From contig CAJHZI010000416.1 in the NCBI GenBank assembly GCA_905160935.1, forward strand, positions 1,331,001 through 1,395,000: a stretch of 64,000 nucleotides of DNA. Direction: 5' to 3'. Below are positions 9,957 to 20,828 of the stretch, piece after piece. The position numbers and the translations under genes are program-made. The first letter of the stretch is position 1, and every line of letters begins with the position of its first letter. The notes under the pieces were generated by a model that was given only the letters and a program-made list of their open reading frames with translations, searched no databases and was not told where the DNA came from. Origin of the DNA: Enchytraeus crypticus (lineage: Eukaryota; Annelida; Clitellata; Enchytraeida; Enchytraeidae).

Positions 9957-11155
9957 ATTGTTATTATTATTATTATTATTACTATGATTATTATTATTAT
10001 TTATTTACCACGGTGTAAAGAACCTGGGGTTTGATAACAACGATTCAAGCAATACGTGCTGAATCGCCGCCCGGCTACTCGAGGTCAACAATCGGCTTAA
10101 AAGAATTGTTGAAGCAGACTGCATTAAATCTTTGCAAAGTCATGGAAAGCCTTTGACAAAGAAAAGATGTCTCTCGCTTATCGCCGGTTTGCTCTGCAAT
10201 AAGTCTGCCTATGCCATTAATAAAGTCAGCTCCTTCGGGATTCATCGGGCCCATGGTTTCAATGGCCACCGGAACAACTTCACATCCGAAGGACAGATCA
10301 CGGTATTTATCCAACTTCCTAAAGGCGGCATGAACAGCAGCTCCACCGGCTGTGACTGAAGTCGTATTCAGGTAGGAGTTTGCCATAGTGTCAATGACCG
10401 TGACGTACCATACGGCACATTTACCGCTGCACTAGTGCACTAAAGTCATGCCGTCCGGACGATTGCCGTCTGATCTGGACAACCCACTTGGTTCCTTAGA
10501 GGAAGGGATGCCTGCTCTTGAAAGTGCTCGCTATTAAAAAGTAATTTAAATTAAGTCATTTAAATTATGATGGCGAGACATTCTACCCGAGCTTCGTTTG
10601 CAGGAGAGGCCGTGGAGACCTAAAGCATCGACTTCATGACCGCAGGGGCACATGTGAGGCCCGCAAGATTTCGCCCCTAAACGGAAACTAACGGCTACTC
10701 GAATCGCCTCATTGCCTAAAAAAGCCCACAAGGAGCAACAGGGAGAGCGTGAAGTCAGTCGCTGCTTCTTTTGGTTGATACAGCTAGGAGTCGTGCTCTG
10801 TCTCCTGCATTGGATTGGGATTCTAACAGACTGGAATAAATCCGATCCACTCTAAGACGGTCCCATGATTTTTGGTTACTGACTGAGGTTGAAGGTGGAG
10901 CACTGGAGGTGAGGCTTTTGGACCAAACGGACAACGCAACGTCAATGGATCTATCGGCAGAAAGGGAGCACTTAGGAAGGATGGCGTCTTGCAACTGCCT
11001 CGTTCCCATCGCTGATGCCAAGAAGGCTGAAGGCGCGATATGGGAAGCAAGACGAATTCCAAGACCACCCTTGCTCACCGGTAGACTGGCTTGCTGCCAC
11101 TGCAAATCAGACAAATCTGCGTTGATAATAATAATAATAATTATTATTATTATTA
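9957..11155 (-). mobile_element. LINE B fragment inserted into LINE A, flanked by ATT/AAT microsatellites
   Basis: The reverse complement carries the C-terminal half of a non-LTR retrotransposon protein: LPVSKGGLGIRLASH (11.1 kb), a Cys/His block CGPHMCPCGHEVDALGLHGL (about 10.65 kb), then VIDTMANSYL and FVPVAIETMGP-like sequence (VVPVAIETMGPMNPEG, about 10.25 kb) and an RETSFLCQRLS end. Stops and shifts occur, for example the TGA near 10755. A (tta)n run at 9957-10003, which is its 3' tail, and a mirrored (ata)n(att)n run at 11127-11155 bound it. Confidence 0.7.
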
Positions 11156-11480
11156 TCAATGTCGTATCATTCAGGATTTCCATTAGCTTCTGCAGTCCAG
11201 TTACGCTGCCCGCTACAATTCCTTTGTCATCTTCAAGTATTTTTCTCCTACTTTTACTCCTTGAGAGAATCCATGTCTTCCATGGATTCTCTCTCATTTC
11301 CGCAGCGTAAATGTTAAACATCAGTGGCGAAACGCTATAACCTTGTCTTACTCCACGACCTACTTCACCTTATTCTGAGTAGGCGTATTCTTGTTGGATT
11401 TTGATTACTACGCATTGATTCATGTACATATTTAAAATTAGTGTTCTATCGCTCCAGGCAATTCCTATTCTTTCTAAAAT
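11156..11480 (-). mobile_element. RT core of LINE A
   Basis: The reverse complement gives RIGIAWSDRTLILNMYMNQ, then GRGVRQGYSVSPLMFNIYA (RT block B) with a TAA just before it. Next comes DDKGIVAGSVTGLQKLMEIL, where the usual F/Y-A-D-D reads LEDD. It continues at 9360-9770 beyond LINE B. Confidence 0.7.
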
Positions 11481-13488
11481 ATTCAACAAAAAGATCTATT
11501 ATACTAGGATTATATAGAATAATTAAATAACAGTTTCATTGAATTTCTGAGGTTAAAGAAGAATATACAAACCATTAACTGCAAGTGTTGTTAGAGGCGA
11601 CAAAGTGAAATCTGAGGAAGGTAACGATAAACCACCTAAGAAGCCATATTTTTCCAAGCTAGAGACTCCGTAAGATATGAATAACACCTAGTTTTTGTAA
11701 ATGGATTAACTTCTTGGTCAATTAAGTGCTCATGCATATGAAGCTAAAAAGTAGATTTTAGTATTTTTACTTTGGACGTGTTACTTAGTAGAACATTAGA
11801 GAGAGCGAGAGAGAGAGAGAGAGGGAGAGAGAGAGAGATAATGCAATGGCTGCTTACCTGGACATGACTCAAGTTAGTTATCTCTCCTTTATATGTTTAT
11901 CAGTATAAGAAAGTTGACAAAGACTTTAACAATGACACTTTTCTGAAAAAGCAGCACATTAACCAATTGTTATAAAATAGCAACATTTTTGCGCTACCAG
12001 GCCTTTTATTATAGCACTAGAGTCATTTATAGGACATTTTTCTCTTAAACTCAAGCTTTTTAATTATACGGACACATGCATGTAGTTTCTACAATATAAG
12101 GGCATATAATTTTTAATTTTAAAACCATGTACATACATGTATAGTTTCTTAACTATTAGACGGCATAGCGTTTTTTAATTATACAGGAGTATAGTTTTAA
12201 TTTAATAAAAGGGGCATATACAGTAGTTTGGATAAATCGCTTTAAAGTCTAGTACATTAGGCAGACATGATGCTTAAATAATCAAGAGTATACATGTATT
12301 TTCAGTGTCATGAGTAGTTTCAGTGCAAATAGGATTATTATAATAATAATTATGGACGGGTAAATTTAGCACGTGAACAATGAAAAATAATATTAAACCT
12401 AACATCGCGCATCCCACTATACCTGTATATGACATTCCAGGGCAATATTAGTATCTGATTAAGATGGAGAACTACACTACAATTTTAATGATATGAAAAT
12501 TGGTAAGCCAAAACACTAAATGTTGTAGTTACAAGTAGCTACTGTATAGCCCATAGGGAGGTCCATTGCACTGTCGACTAGAATTTTAAGTTCATGTCTT
12601 CAATAGCGTCCTTCTCTTCATTCTTTCTACTATTACATTGATCCTTTCGCTAACCATTCCTTTTGTGACCTTGATCTACTCAGTAGCATACACGTCCTTC
12701 AATTTTTAAATGTATTTATCAGTTACCAAAATATACGTAAAACTCATGATTTCAAAATGCACTCGATTGTAAAGGCGAAACAATTAATGTAACAACAATG
12801 CAGGGTCAGGAAGCACAATTGTTCGTTGAAGACCCACCAAAAATAGAAACGTAACTGTCAAATTACATAAGTATAAAAACAAAAATTACATAAGTATCAA
12901 TACAAAACAAAACTTACACAGTTTCAAAACCACACTAATCACACCATAAAATGCCCAAGACAGTTCTTCTACATCCCTATAATGCAGGGAACACTGCATA
13001 GAAATATCAAATTCATATAATTGCCTACATTTGCATATAAAAGATTTCATTTATTTCACAATCGAAACTATACAAAGACTTACTACTTAAATATCAAAAT
13101 TACATAGTTTAGTAGGCCTATAGCAACAGTAGGCCTACTACATAAAAATATCAAATTAATTTTACATAATGTATAATAATCAAGTCTATTATCTATACTT
13201 CTAAAAATTACAGTTATTTCATAAACGAAGCTATATGAAGATCACCCTCCATTTATGTATAAAAATTGCATAGTTTTGCAAAATGAAGAGCGTAACAACC
13301 CCGCATTTCTATTGAACACCATCTTTTAATACCTAAACTACTTGATATAATTATAATATCTGTTCTTAAATGGTTTAACAGAATCGGCTTCAGCAACAGC
13401 CACTGGCAGCCCATTCCAACACTAACAACTCTCCAACGTTTACGTATCTCAAGTCTACTTCTACATTTAATTAACTTGCGTTTGTGTA
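11481..13488. other. No gene seen in 2 kb of AT-rich sequence
   Basis: Holds a GA run at about 11799-11839 and scattered A/T runs. No exon-like coding block with splice sites was recognised on either strand. Confidence 0.6.
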
Positions 13489-13747
13489 ATTAATAATAAT
13501 AATAACACACATTACAGTGAAAGGATCAACTATGTTGATATCTATCACTTTTAATTCCACCTGTTATATCCGCTAGGCAATATAGTCCATTATCCGTGAA
13601 GCCAGTCCAGTGAATGTCCGAGATTTTACTCTCAGATCAGCGCGGCTGGGATTCGAACCCACGAGAGTTCGATTCACCTCAGGGTCTGTCATTTAAAACT
13701 TCATGACGTTATCTACACCTTTAACCATTGCGCTATTGAGACATTCA
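13489..13747 (-). mobile_element. tRNA-derived SINE, family 2, copy a
   Basis: Read on the minus strand it starts gtctcaatagcgcaatggtt (A box), carries a B box (gggttcgaatcccagcc), a body ending gatatcaacatagttgatc, and a (tta)n 3' tail at 13489-13506. Close copies lie at 26.2, 58.5 and 62.3 kb. The gggttcgaatccc element with a tRNA-like spacing makes a tRNA ancestor clear; a functional tRNA is not expected. Confidence 0.8.
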
Positions 13748-14170
13748 AATTAACAATAATTAATTTAATTAATTAATAATTTAACAATAAGTAAACTAAA
13801 GCAATGAAATTAAAGAAATTAACGATGTTCTATTAAAATTATTAATTGTATTAACAATTACAGCGAATACAGCATATACTTGATACTACAGGTGAAGTTA
13901 CTTACATGCAGAATTGTGCATACTTCAATGTATGCCGTATTATATTAGAATGACGTATGCAAAAGCAAATGCACATGTAATTTAAATAGTTAGTAGTCTA
14001 CGATAAACATCGACATGTGCAGGAAATTCTTGCTACCGCTTGTATGATTCTACTTTCACTTTAAAGTGCCGATATAGTCAGCCTGTCTGGATAAACTGAC
14101 AGCATAGCCAGCTGTTATGTAGCAACGCCAAGGCTACATAAAAACATCGTAATAGGGTGTTACCAACAAT
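13748..14170. other. No gene; flank of the gypsy insertion
   Basis: AT-rich sequence with no recognisable coding block. Confidence 0.6.
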
Positions 14171-14175
14171 TGTAG

Positions 14176-14637
14176 TGTCATATAGTCGTACATATCAATT
14201 CATTTACAAACTGTTTTAACTTAACAACTGTGGACAGACTCTTTAATTGGCTTACGGCTTCATCCAAGAATCGAGTGAAGCCGGACCACTGTATAATAAA
14301 AGTATCTAAGTATCACATTACACACGGATGTTAACTTAACAGCCGTGTACATTCTCTTTAATTGATTTACGGCTTCACCAAATAATATGAGTGAAGCCGT
14401 ACCATTGTAAATATACATAGACACTTTAATCACAATCGATGTAAATGTAGATATGTAAATAAAGCCCTTTAATCATATTGAAAGGGGGTTGCATGACAAC
14501 AGGGGTTATGCCTGTTGTAGGGTATATAAGGACTGTGTGTTCATATACCCATCGTTGAGATTCGAATAAAGTGCTCTATCATACGTATCTTGCGTTTTGT
14601 ATTTACTCGCTGACTTAGGAATTCGTACAACATTACA
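14176..14637 (+). repeat. 5' LTR of the gypsy element
   Basis: Starts TGTCATATAG and ends AACATTACA (TG...CA). It contains two similar blocks of about 100 bp, each with a hairpin (cggcttca ... tgaagccg), near 14252-14285 and 14367-14400. The promoter-like TATATAAG is at 14523-14530 and AATAAA at 14565-14570. 462 bp. Confidence 0.9.
14523..14570 (+). promoter_or_regulatory. LTR TATA box and polyadenylation signal
   Basis: TATATAAG at 14523-14530 is followed 35 bp later by AATAAA at 14565-14570. This is the usual U3/R arrangement of a compact LTR that starts and ends the genomic transcript. Confidence 0.6.
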
Positions 14638-14655
14638 TGGCGCAGTCGACAAAAC
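14638..14655 (+). other. Primer-binding site
   Basis: TGGCGCAGTCGACAAAAC directly follows the LTR end (ATTACA|TGG), where a tRNA 3' end would prime minus-strand synthesis. The identity of the tRNA was not resolved. Confidence 0.6.
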
Positions 14656-14869
14656 TCTGAAAGGAGTCTATCCGCGGTATTTCATTATATATTAGTGCAT
14701 AAAGCTATATAGTAGCAAGACTAGTTCTAAATAATTATAGAAATACGGAATTATAACATAATTAAGACAATAGTAACATATTTTAGTAATAGTATTTAGT
14801 AATAGTATTTAAATACTAGCGTATTCAATTCAATACATAATCGAATTCAATTAAATACATAAACAGAAA

Positions 14870-16305
14870 ATGGCTACATTCACTTCATCTGTGTCCGACT
14901 CCGATCTTTTACACACCATTCTAGCGAAATTTTCTGCGCTAGAGGAGCGAGTCGCAAGACTCTCAGCCAAGCTGGATGATAGACCACAGGCTAGTATAGT
15001 CAGTTCTACACTATCAGCAGCATCAAGGGAACCAGTAAATATACCAAGAAGACCAGAGGCTGAGGCAACCCTGGCCAACAGATCAATGGCTACGTGTAGG
15101 CCTCCCAAAGAGCCCTCCCTAACTGGAGACAAGCAAATGGAGTGGCAAGAATTCGAGCGAGAATTCTTACGCTACTTCAGAATCACGCAGGGCTACTACC
15201 TGGAGCCGGAAGTCCAAGTGGACCTCCTACTGGCGACAGCGGGAGAAAAAGTGAGGAAGATATTTTATCAGTTGGGACTACCGGTGGAAGACGCAAAGGA
15301 TCTAGAATAGGTGATTCTAGCTATCCGCCAGGTATTCAGTGAACAACAATCGACGATAGTCAACAAGTACCTGTTCCAGAAAATTCGACGGGAATCTGGT
15401 GAAGACCTTGACAACTACGTCACAAGACTGAGGGAAGCAGACAGACGTTGCTGCTTTGCAGACGAAGAACAGCGTGTCCTAGAACAGCTCGTGTTCAGCA
15501 CCATCGACAACGTGGAGGTGTTAAGAAAGATGGTGAGAGACTCCCACCGACCCTCACCGAAGTAATCCGTATACTGAAAGCGGACGAGGTAGCCACACAG
15601 GAATTGGACAGGATGGTAGGGAAAGTTCCGGCCATCCACGCAATTCGCAACGACAGGCCCCAGAAGCACAACGGGGATCAGAACAGGACGTCAAGGCCAG
15701 CATCGAAGCAGATGGGCATATGTGACAATTGCATATTTAGTCATAACAGCACGGACCGCTGCCCCGCCAAGGATATGGAGTGCTTCTTCTGTCAAAAGAA
15801 GGGGCATATGACTGCCAAATGTCGAAAGAGGCTGGGGGCCAATCAGGGCGCCAAGGAAAACCCGGCACGAGACCGTAAGCAGCTCGTACGCCGAGGAGTA
15901 TATGAGATCGAACAGCTTACAGACACTGACATATCGGATGCAGAATCAATCGCGGTAGACAATGTTTTTGTCGGTAGCCTCGGTGGCGACAAAAACAGCT
16001 GGCAGACAGCCATCAGGATTGGAGAGAGAAAGATCAACTGCAAAATAGATACAGGCGCAGAGGTCAATGTCATGCCTGAAAGAGTGTTCAAGCAGCTGCG
16101 AAGCAGACCCTGCTTGAAGCCAACAAAGGTAGTCCTGCGGACTGTTGCAGGTCAAATCAAACCGCTAGGTGTAATCAAAGCCCCGGTGCAGCACAAAGAA
16201 AAGAAAGCGGTTGCAAAGTTTTTTGTCGTGGACGACAGCACGCAAACACTCTGCGGACTACAGACTTCTGTTGAATTGGGTCTGGTCAAAAAGCTTTTTC
16301 AGTAA
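14870..16305 (+). pseudogene. Gypsy gag and aspartic protease, frameshifted
   Basis: The ATG at 14870 starts a Ser-rich, coiled N-terminus; the capsid-like region (WQEFEREFLRYFRI and on) is cut by TAG 15308-15310 and resumes in the same frame until 15565. A one-base shift near 15540 moves to the next frame (LPPTLTEVIRILKADE). It then has a zinc-knuckle region, with a degenerate first motif and an intact CCHC in CFFCQKKGHMTAKC (about 15781-15822), and the protease active site KIDTGAEVNVMP (about 16040-16078). It ends in a shift at about 16300 before the RT. Confidence 0.8.
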
Positions 16306-17990
16306 GGGCAACGTCGTCGCAAGCTCTCTTTAATGAGTTTAGTGATGTTTTCGACGACAGTCTTCCGGGAAAACTACCAGACAAACATTATATAACGATA
16401 AGGAGTGACGTGTGCCCGACGGTGCAAGCTTGTAGGAGAGTTCCGCTCGCACTGCTACCGAAAGTGAAGGAAAAACTTGAAGTAATGGAACGCAACGGGA
16501 TCATAATAAAGCGCGATGAGCCAACGGAATGGGTTAACTCCATGCTAATCGTCGAAAAGAAGGACGGTTCGCTCCCCTTGTGCATCGATCCAAGAGAACT
16601 CAACAAGGCTATCATGAGGGAGCATTACACTTTTTCCTACGTTCGACGACGTCTTACCACAGCTCACCGAAAAATCAATATTCTCAATAATAGATCTAAA
16701 AGACGGATTCTGGCACAGAATTAGACGAAGAATCAAGTAGGTTAGTCACCTTCAACACACCTTTTGGTCGATACAGTTTCACCAGACTTCCATTCGGGAT
16801 CAGTAGTGCACCAGAAGTGTTCCAGAAGCGAGCTCAGCAAGCATTTGGTGATATTCAAGGCTTTGCCGTAGTCTTTGATGATATCATCATCTTTGCCTCG
16901 TCAATGAAGGAACACGATAGGATTTTTCGTCAGTTACTTGAAAGAGCTGGAGCAGTAAACGTACGCTTCAACCGGTCGAAGCTCCAGCTGACGGTAAAAT
17001 CTGTCGCGTACATGGGTCACATTGTATCGTCCTCTGGAATCTCACCGGATCCGAAAAAAGTCCGTGCGATAACAGATTTTCCGCCACCACAATCCAGAGA
17101 GGAGCTACTTCGCTTCAACGGAATGGCAACGTACGTATCGAGATACATCCCCAACTTCGCTGAAATAACATTCCCATATAGACAGCTATTAAAAAAGGAT
17201 GTACCTTGGTCGTGGGCGGAAACACAGCAGTCAGCATTCGACAAAATAAAAAGCCTAATAGCTAGTGCTCCAGTCTTGAGTTACTACAAAAACGACAAGC
17301 TATTGGTTATTCAGACGGATGCGTCCAGCAAGGGATTAGGGTCATGCCTGCTGCAAGAGGGACATCCAATCTCATTTGCGTCACGGGCCCTCACGGACTG
17401 TGAGACACGATACGCACAAATCGAGAAGGAACTCCTAGCCATCTTGTTCGCATGCGAGAAATTCCGCACATACATATATGGCCGTATCACAACAGTTCAG
17501 TCCGATCACAAGCCATTGGAGGCCATCTTTTCAAAACCGCTGTCACAAACTACACCTCGTTTACAAAGGATGTTGATTCGTTTGAGCCGATACAGACTAA
17601 TCGTGTGCTATACACCAGGCAAAGAAATGTATATTGCTGATGCGTTGTCTAGAGCTTACCTTCAAGAAGAAATGTCTACAGCCGAGAAAGAAATGGCAGA
17701 GGAACTAGATGTGATGATTCACACGGTATTGTTAGATATGCCAGAAGGAGATCACAGGCTACAAGAAATCCGGTCAGCAACAGCCACAGACCCAATCCTC
17801 TCACAGTTAATGAAGTTCACAACCGAAGGTCCACCCTCGGACTGGAAAGCACTACCAGCTGAACTCAAACAGTAGCGCCAGATCATTTCTGACCTGTATA
17901 CAGTGGACGGATTGATTTTCAAAGACCGACGAATCATCATACCATCAGCTCAAAGAAGCGATCTCATCAGAAAGCTTCGCGCCAGTCAAA
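16306..17990 (+). pseudogene. Gypsy reverse transcriptase and RNase H, frameshifted and 3' truncated
   Basis: RT blocks are in several frames: MLIVEKKDGSLPLCIDPREL (16540-16600), FSIIDLKDGFWH (about 16680-16710), FTRLPFGISSAPEVFQ (about 16780-16825) and the catalytic VVFDDIIIF (about 16870-16893; the usual position before x-D-D is F/Y here with V). One-base shifts lie near 16635 and 16720. RNase H follows from about 17300 (QTDASSKGLGSCLLQ, ETRYAQIEKELLAI, HKPLEAIF, IADALSRAYL). TAG at 17873-17875 interrupts, and the end (RSDLIRKLRAS) breaks off at about 17980, where the zinc-binding part of the integrase should begin. Confidence 0.85.
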
Positions 17991-19270
17991 CCAGTTATGC
18001 ATGGAAGTTATGTATGATAATTGAACTTTTTAACAGAGTATTAGCTAGAATCAGCGTTATTGAATTGAGTGCATTAAACTCAAGAAACACGAATTAGAGA
18101 CCATTGACATTGAACAGCCAAGAGTCGATCACAAACAAGTTCAAGCATGTTCAATTTTTTGTTGCAAAATAGACGCTACAAATTTTCAGACAATGTATCA
18201 TAAATGCAACTAAATTTCAAGCAATGTAAGCAATTGCCTGAAAATATCAAGTAATTTGTAAATTGCTTGACGGTTTTGTGCAGTTTATAACATTTCTGAA
18301 AGTCATATGATAAAATGGTTGATGTTACATTATACGTCTAACAAATATAACTCAATATCACCTGACTTCGCCCGGCTGTCAACCACTCAGCGACAGCTAC
18401 TAACTAAATGATAAGAAATACAGACGTACTTACTTATCGTTTGAAGCACACTGAGATAGCTTCTGAATCTTATGTAATAAGCTTATACAGTAGGCTGCTT
18501 TGTGTAGATAATAGGCTTTAATTATCGAGAAATTTTAAAAAAATCATCTGCAAATTTCAGCGGTTATATGACAGCGATCGTCTGCCTTAGGTGACCTAAA
18601 GAAAATCGCTTTTCTTGACATTTTACATCCAAAATTGAGAACGATAATTATTTAACAATCGCTAATTTAGATTTTTACAAATATCTTTACAAATATCTTT
18701 ACAAATATCTTTACAAATATAACGTTTCTTTTTAGAAATTATTATTAAAGACAGATATCCAAGGGAGGATACTATTATAAGTATTTTATCGTCAAATTCA
18801 GTTAGATCCATTGATCCCAATATACAGTTTAAAGTATTACGGTATTTGCATAGTATTATAAGCGTGTCTTAATACTGTATTTATTATTGCGAGTCTTGAA
18901 TTACGTATTTCGCGAATGGTAGTAATCATTTATTGACTATCTCAGTTTATTACGTTTCCTATCAAATAAAGCGTTAAGTTTATTTGTATAGTAAAGTTGT
19001 GCGTTGTATAACTAATCATGTTTCGCAACCACTTTGGAAGACCGAGTGTTGACAGCTTTGAATGAAACAAATCGCGAGGGTGTTGGAAGGTTATTCTTAA
19101 ATCCGCGCTCGCTGCAATCGATGCGCCAACAAAAGGTAACGATTACTAATAACCATGGAGGGAAAAAGGAGGAAACAACGAAAATTACAAAAACTGCAAC
19201 CAAGGAAGGAAACTTCGTAAACACATGCAGTTGTAATGCTTGCAACCATGCGGGATAAAGAAACTCTACA
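17991..19270. other. Host DNA, probably the inverted downstream flank of the gypsy insertion
   Basis: No gene seen. It contains a 12-bp tandem run (acaaatatcttt, four copies, about 18673-18720) and, at about 19078-19161, sequence matching the 3' part of the 5S-derived SINE at 59.74 kb (gtgttggaaggttattctt, later actaataaccatgga). ctaca at 19266-19270 is the target duplication on the minus strand. Confidence 0.6.
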
Positions 19271-19747
19271 TGTAATGTTGTACGAATTCCTAAGTCAGCG
19301 AGTAAATCCAAAACGCAAGATACGTATGATAGAGCACTTTATTCGAATCTCAACAACTGATGGGTATATGAACACACAGTCCTTATATACCCTACAACAG
19401 GCATAACCCCTGTTGTCATGCAACCCCCTTTCAATATGATTAAAGGGCTTTATTTACATATCTACATTTACATCGATTGTGATTAAAGTGTCTATGTATA
19501 TTTACAATGGTACGGCTTCACTCATATTATTTGGTGAAGCCGTAAATCAATTAAAGAGAATGTACACGGCTGTTAAGTTAACATCCGTGTGTAATGTGAT
19601 ACTTAGATACTTTTATTATACAGTGGTCCGGCTTCACTCGATTCTTGGATGAAGCCGTAAGCCAATTAAAGAGTCTGTCCACAGTTGTTAAGTTAAAACA
19701 GTTTGTAAATGAATTGGTATGTACGACTATATGACACCTCCCCCTAG
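19271..19747 (-). repeat. 3' LTR of the gypsy element, inverted, with polypurine tract
   Basis: The LTR is 19271-19736 (466 bp) in opposite orientation to the LTR at 14176 and nearly identical to it. On the minus strand the polypurine tract ctagggggagg (19737-19747) directly precedes TGTCATATAG, and after the LTR end ATTACA comes TGTAG, the same five bases as precede the 5' LTR. Confidence 0.9.
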
Positions 19748-19810
19748 TGTACGGCACGTACACTACCAGTGTTTCAACGTTGTATTCACTCAGCCATCGC
19801 TAGAGTCTAG

Positions 19811-20828
19811 CTATGGGGAGTAGCGCTCAGGAGGTCTACGTATTCTCGTAGACCGCCGAAGGGGCGGTTGAGGCAGTGTGGCAGTCCTTACTGGAAGTGG
19901 TATTTGAACCAGTGCTCCCTCTCGTGGTCGCTCCGTCGGTTGCGTTGGTTCCCTCGAGACAGATCGAGGCTGGTGCGATTCCGATGACTGACCTGCTTGT
20001 TGTATGGCCGTTGAGAGCCTTTCCTGGTTGTCTTGATGTTGATATGCGGCGTTCACTCTAGGGTTTCGTGAAGATGGAGGCGATTGCGCCGAATTTCTTG
20101 TCCGTCGGTGGTAGCTACTCTGTAGGTTCTAGGCGCTCCCTTGAGTTCCTCGGGCACTCTGCCTGGGACCAGGCGCTTTCCTAGCTGAACCCTGACGGTG
20201 TCTCCAGGCTCTAGTGCTTTCAGAGGGCGGTAGCCCCTGTTGGCGTATTTTCTTTCCGTTCGCTGTTTGCGGAGAAGTTCTTGCCTACACCTGTCTTCCG
20301 TTTCCGACCTGTCTGAGACTATAGCCGGAAGGTCGGTTCTGATGGGACGGTTAAATAGCAGTTGAGCCGGTCTCATGCTGGGGCCAGAGATTGGCGTAGC
20401 TCGGAGATGTAACATGGCTTTGTCAATGTCTCCTGCTTCATGAACCTTTTGCATCAGTCTTTTTATTGTTTGGATCGCACGTTCGGCCTGGCCATTACTC
20501 TGAGGGTAGTTTGGTGAGCAGGTTTTGATGCGGAAATTCCACTGTGTAGCAAATTGTTGAAATTCAGCGCATGCAAAAGGGATGTTGTCTGCCATGATTG
20601 TCTCCGGGACACCAAACCTGCTGAAAATTACCTTCAGTTTGCTGATGACGCTGGCTGCCGTCTTTCTTTTTAACTTAGTTACTTCAATGAATTTACTGAA
20701 ATAATCGACTACTATTAAGTAGTCTTTTCCTCGTGACGTGAATAAATCACAGCCGATCTTCTGCCAAGGGTAGTATGGGACAGGATATTGCATCTGCGGC
20801 TGTTTGGTTTGTTCTCTTTGGTTAGCTT
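19811..20828 (-). pseudogene. Gypsy integrase and C-terminal tail, 5' truncated
   Basis: The reading starts at about 20828 with ANQREQ after the repeat array and gives the rve core: Asp in IGCDLFTS, Asp in MADNIPFA (the usual SDNGPQF site is altered but Asp-Asn are kept), Glu in GQAERAIQTIK. It then has the C-terminal domain (LEPGDTVRVQLGKRLVPG, about 20190) and HLHETLE with TGA at 20053-20055. The frame shifts there and continues to about 19811 with an Arg/Pro-rich tail (STRIRRPPERY). The zinc finger is missing at the breakpoint. All three catalytic acidic residues are present. Confidence 0.85.

Larger units (their letters stand above)
14171..17990 (+). mobile_element. Ty3/gypsy retrotransposon, 5' half
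   Basis: Order: target-site flank TGTAG (14171-14175), 5' LTR (14176-14637), primer-binding site at 14638, gag, protease, RT and RNase H. The element stops making sense at about 17975-17990, in the linker before the integrase zinc finger. The 3' half (integrase, polypurine tract, LTR) lies inverted at 19271-20828. The two LTRs differ by only two substitutions and one 4-bp indel, so the insertion is young. Confidence 0.9.

Noticed and set aside
13489..13747. A tRNA gene, from the clear B box gggttcgaatccc
   Set aside because: No intact cloverleaf, and the sequence recurs with the same non-tRNA body; it is a SINE.
19034..19258. 74-codon Lys/Thr-rich frame next to the LTR
   Set aside because: It overlaps SINE-derived sequence and inverted flank, and has no recognisable family.
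14176..19736. A simple complete LTR element between the two LTRs
   Set aside because: The LTRs are in opposite orientation and the integrase lies outside them, so an ordinary element does not fit.
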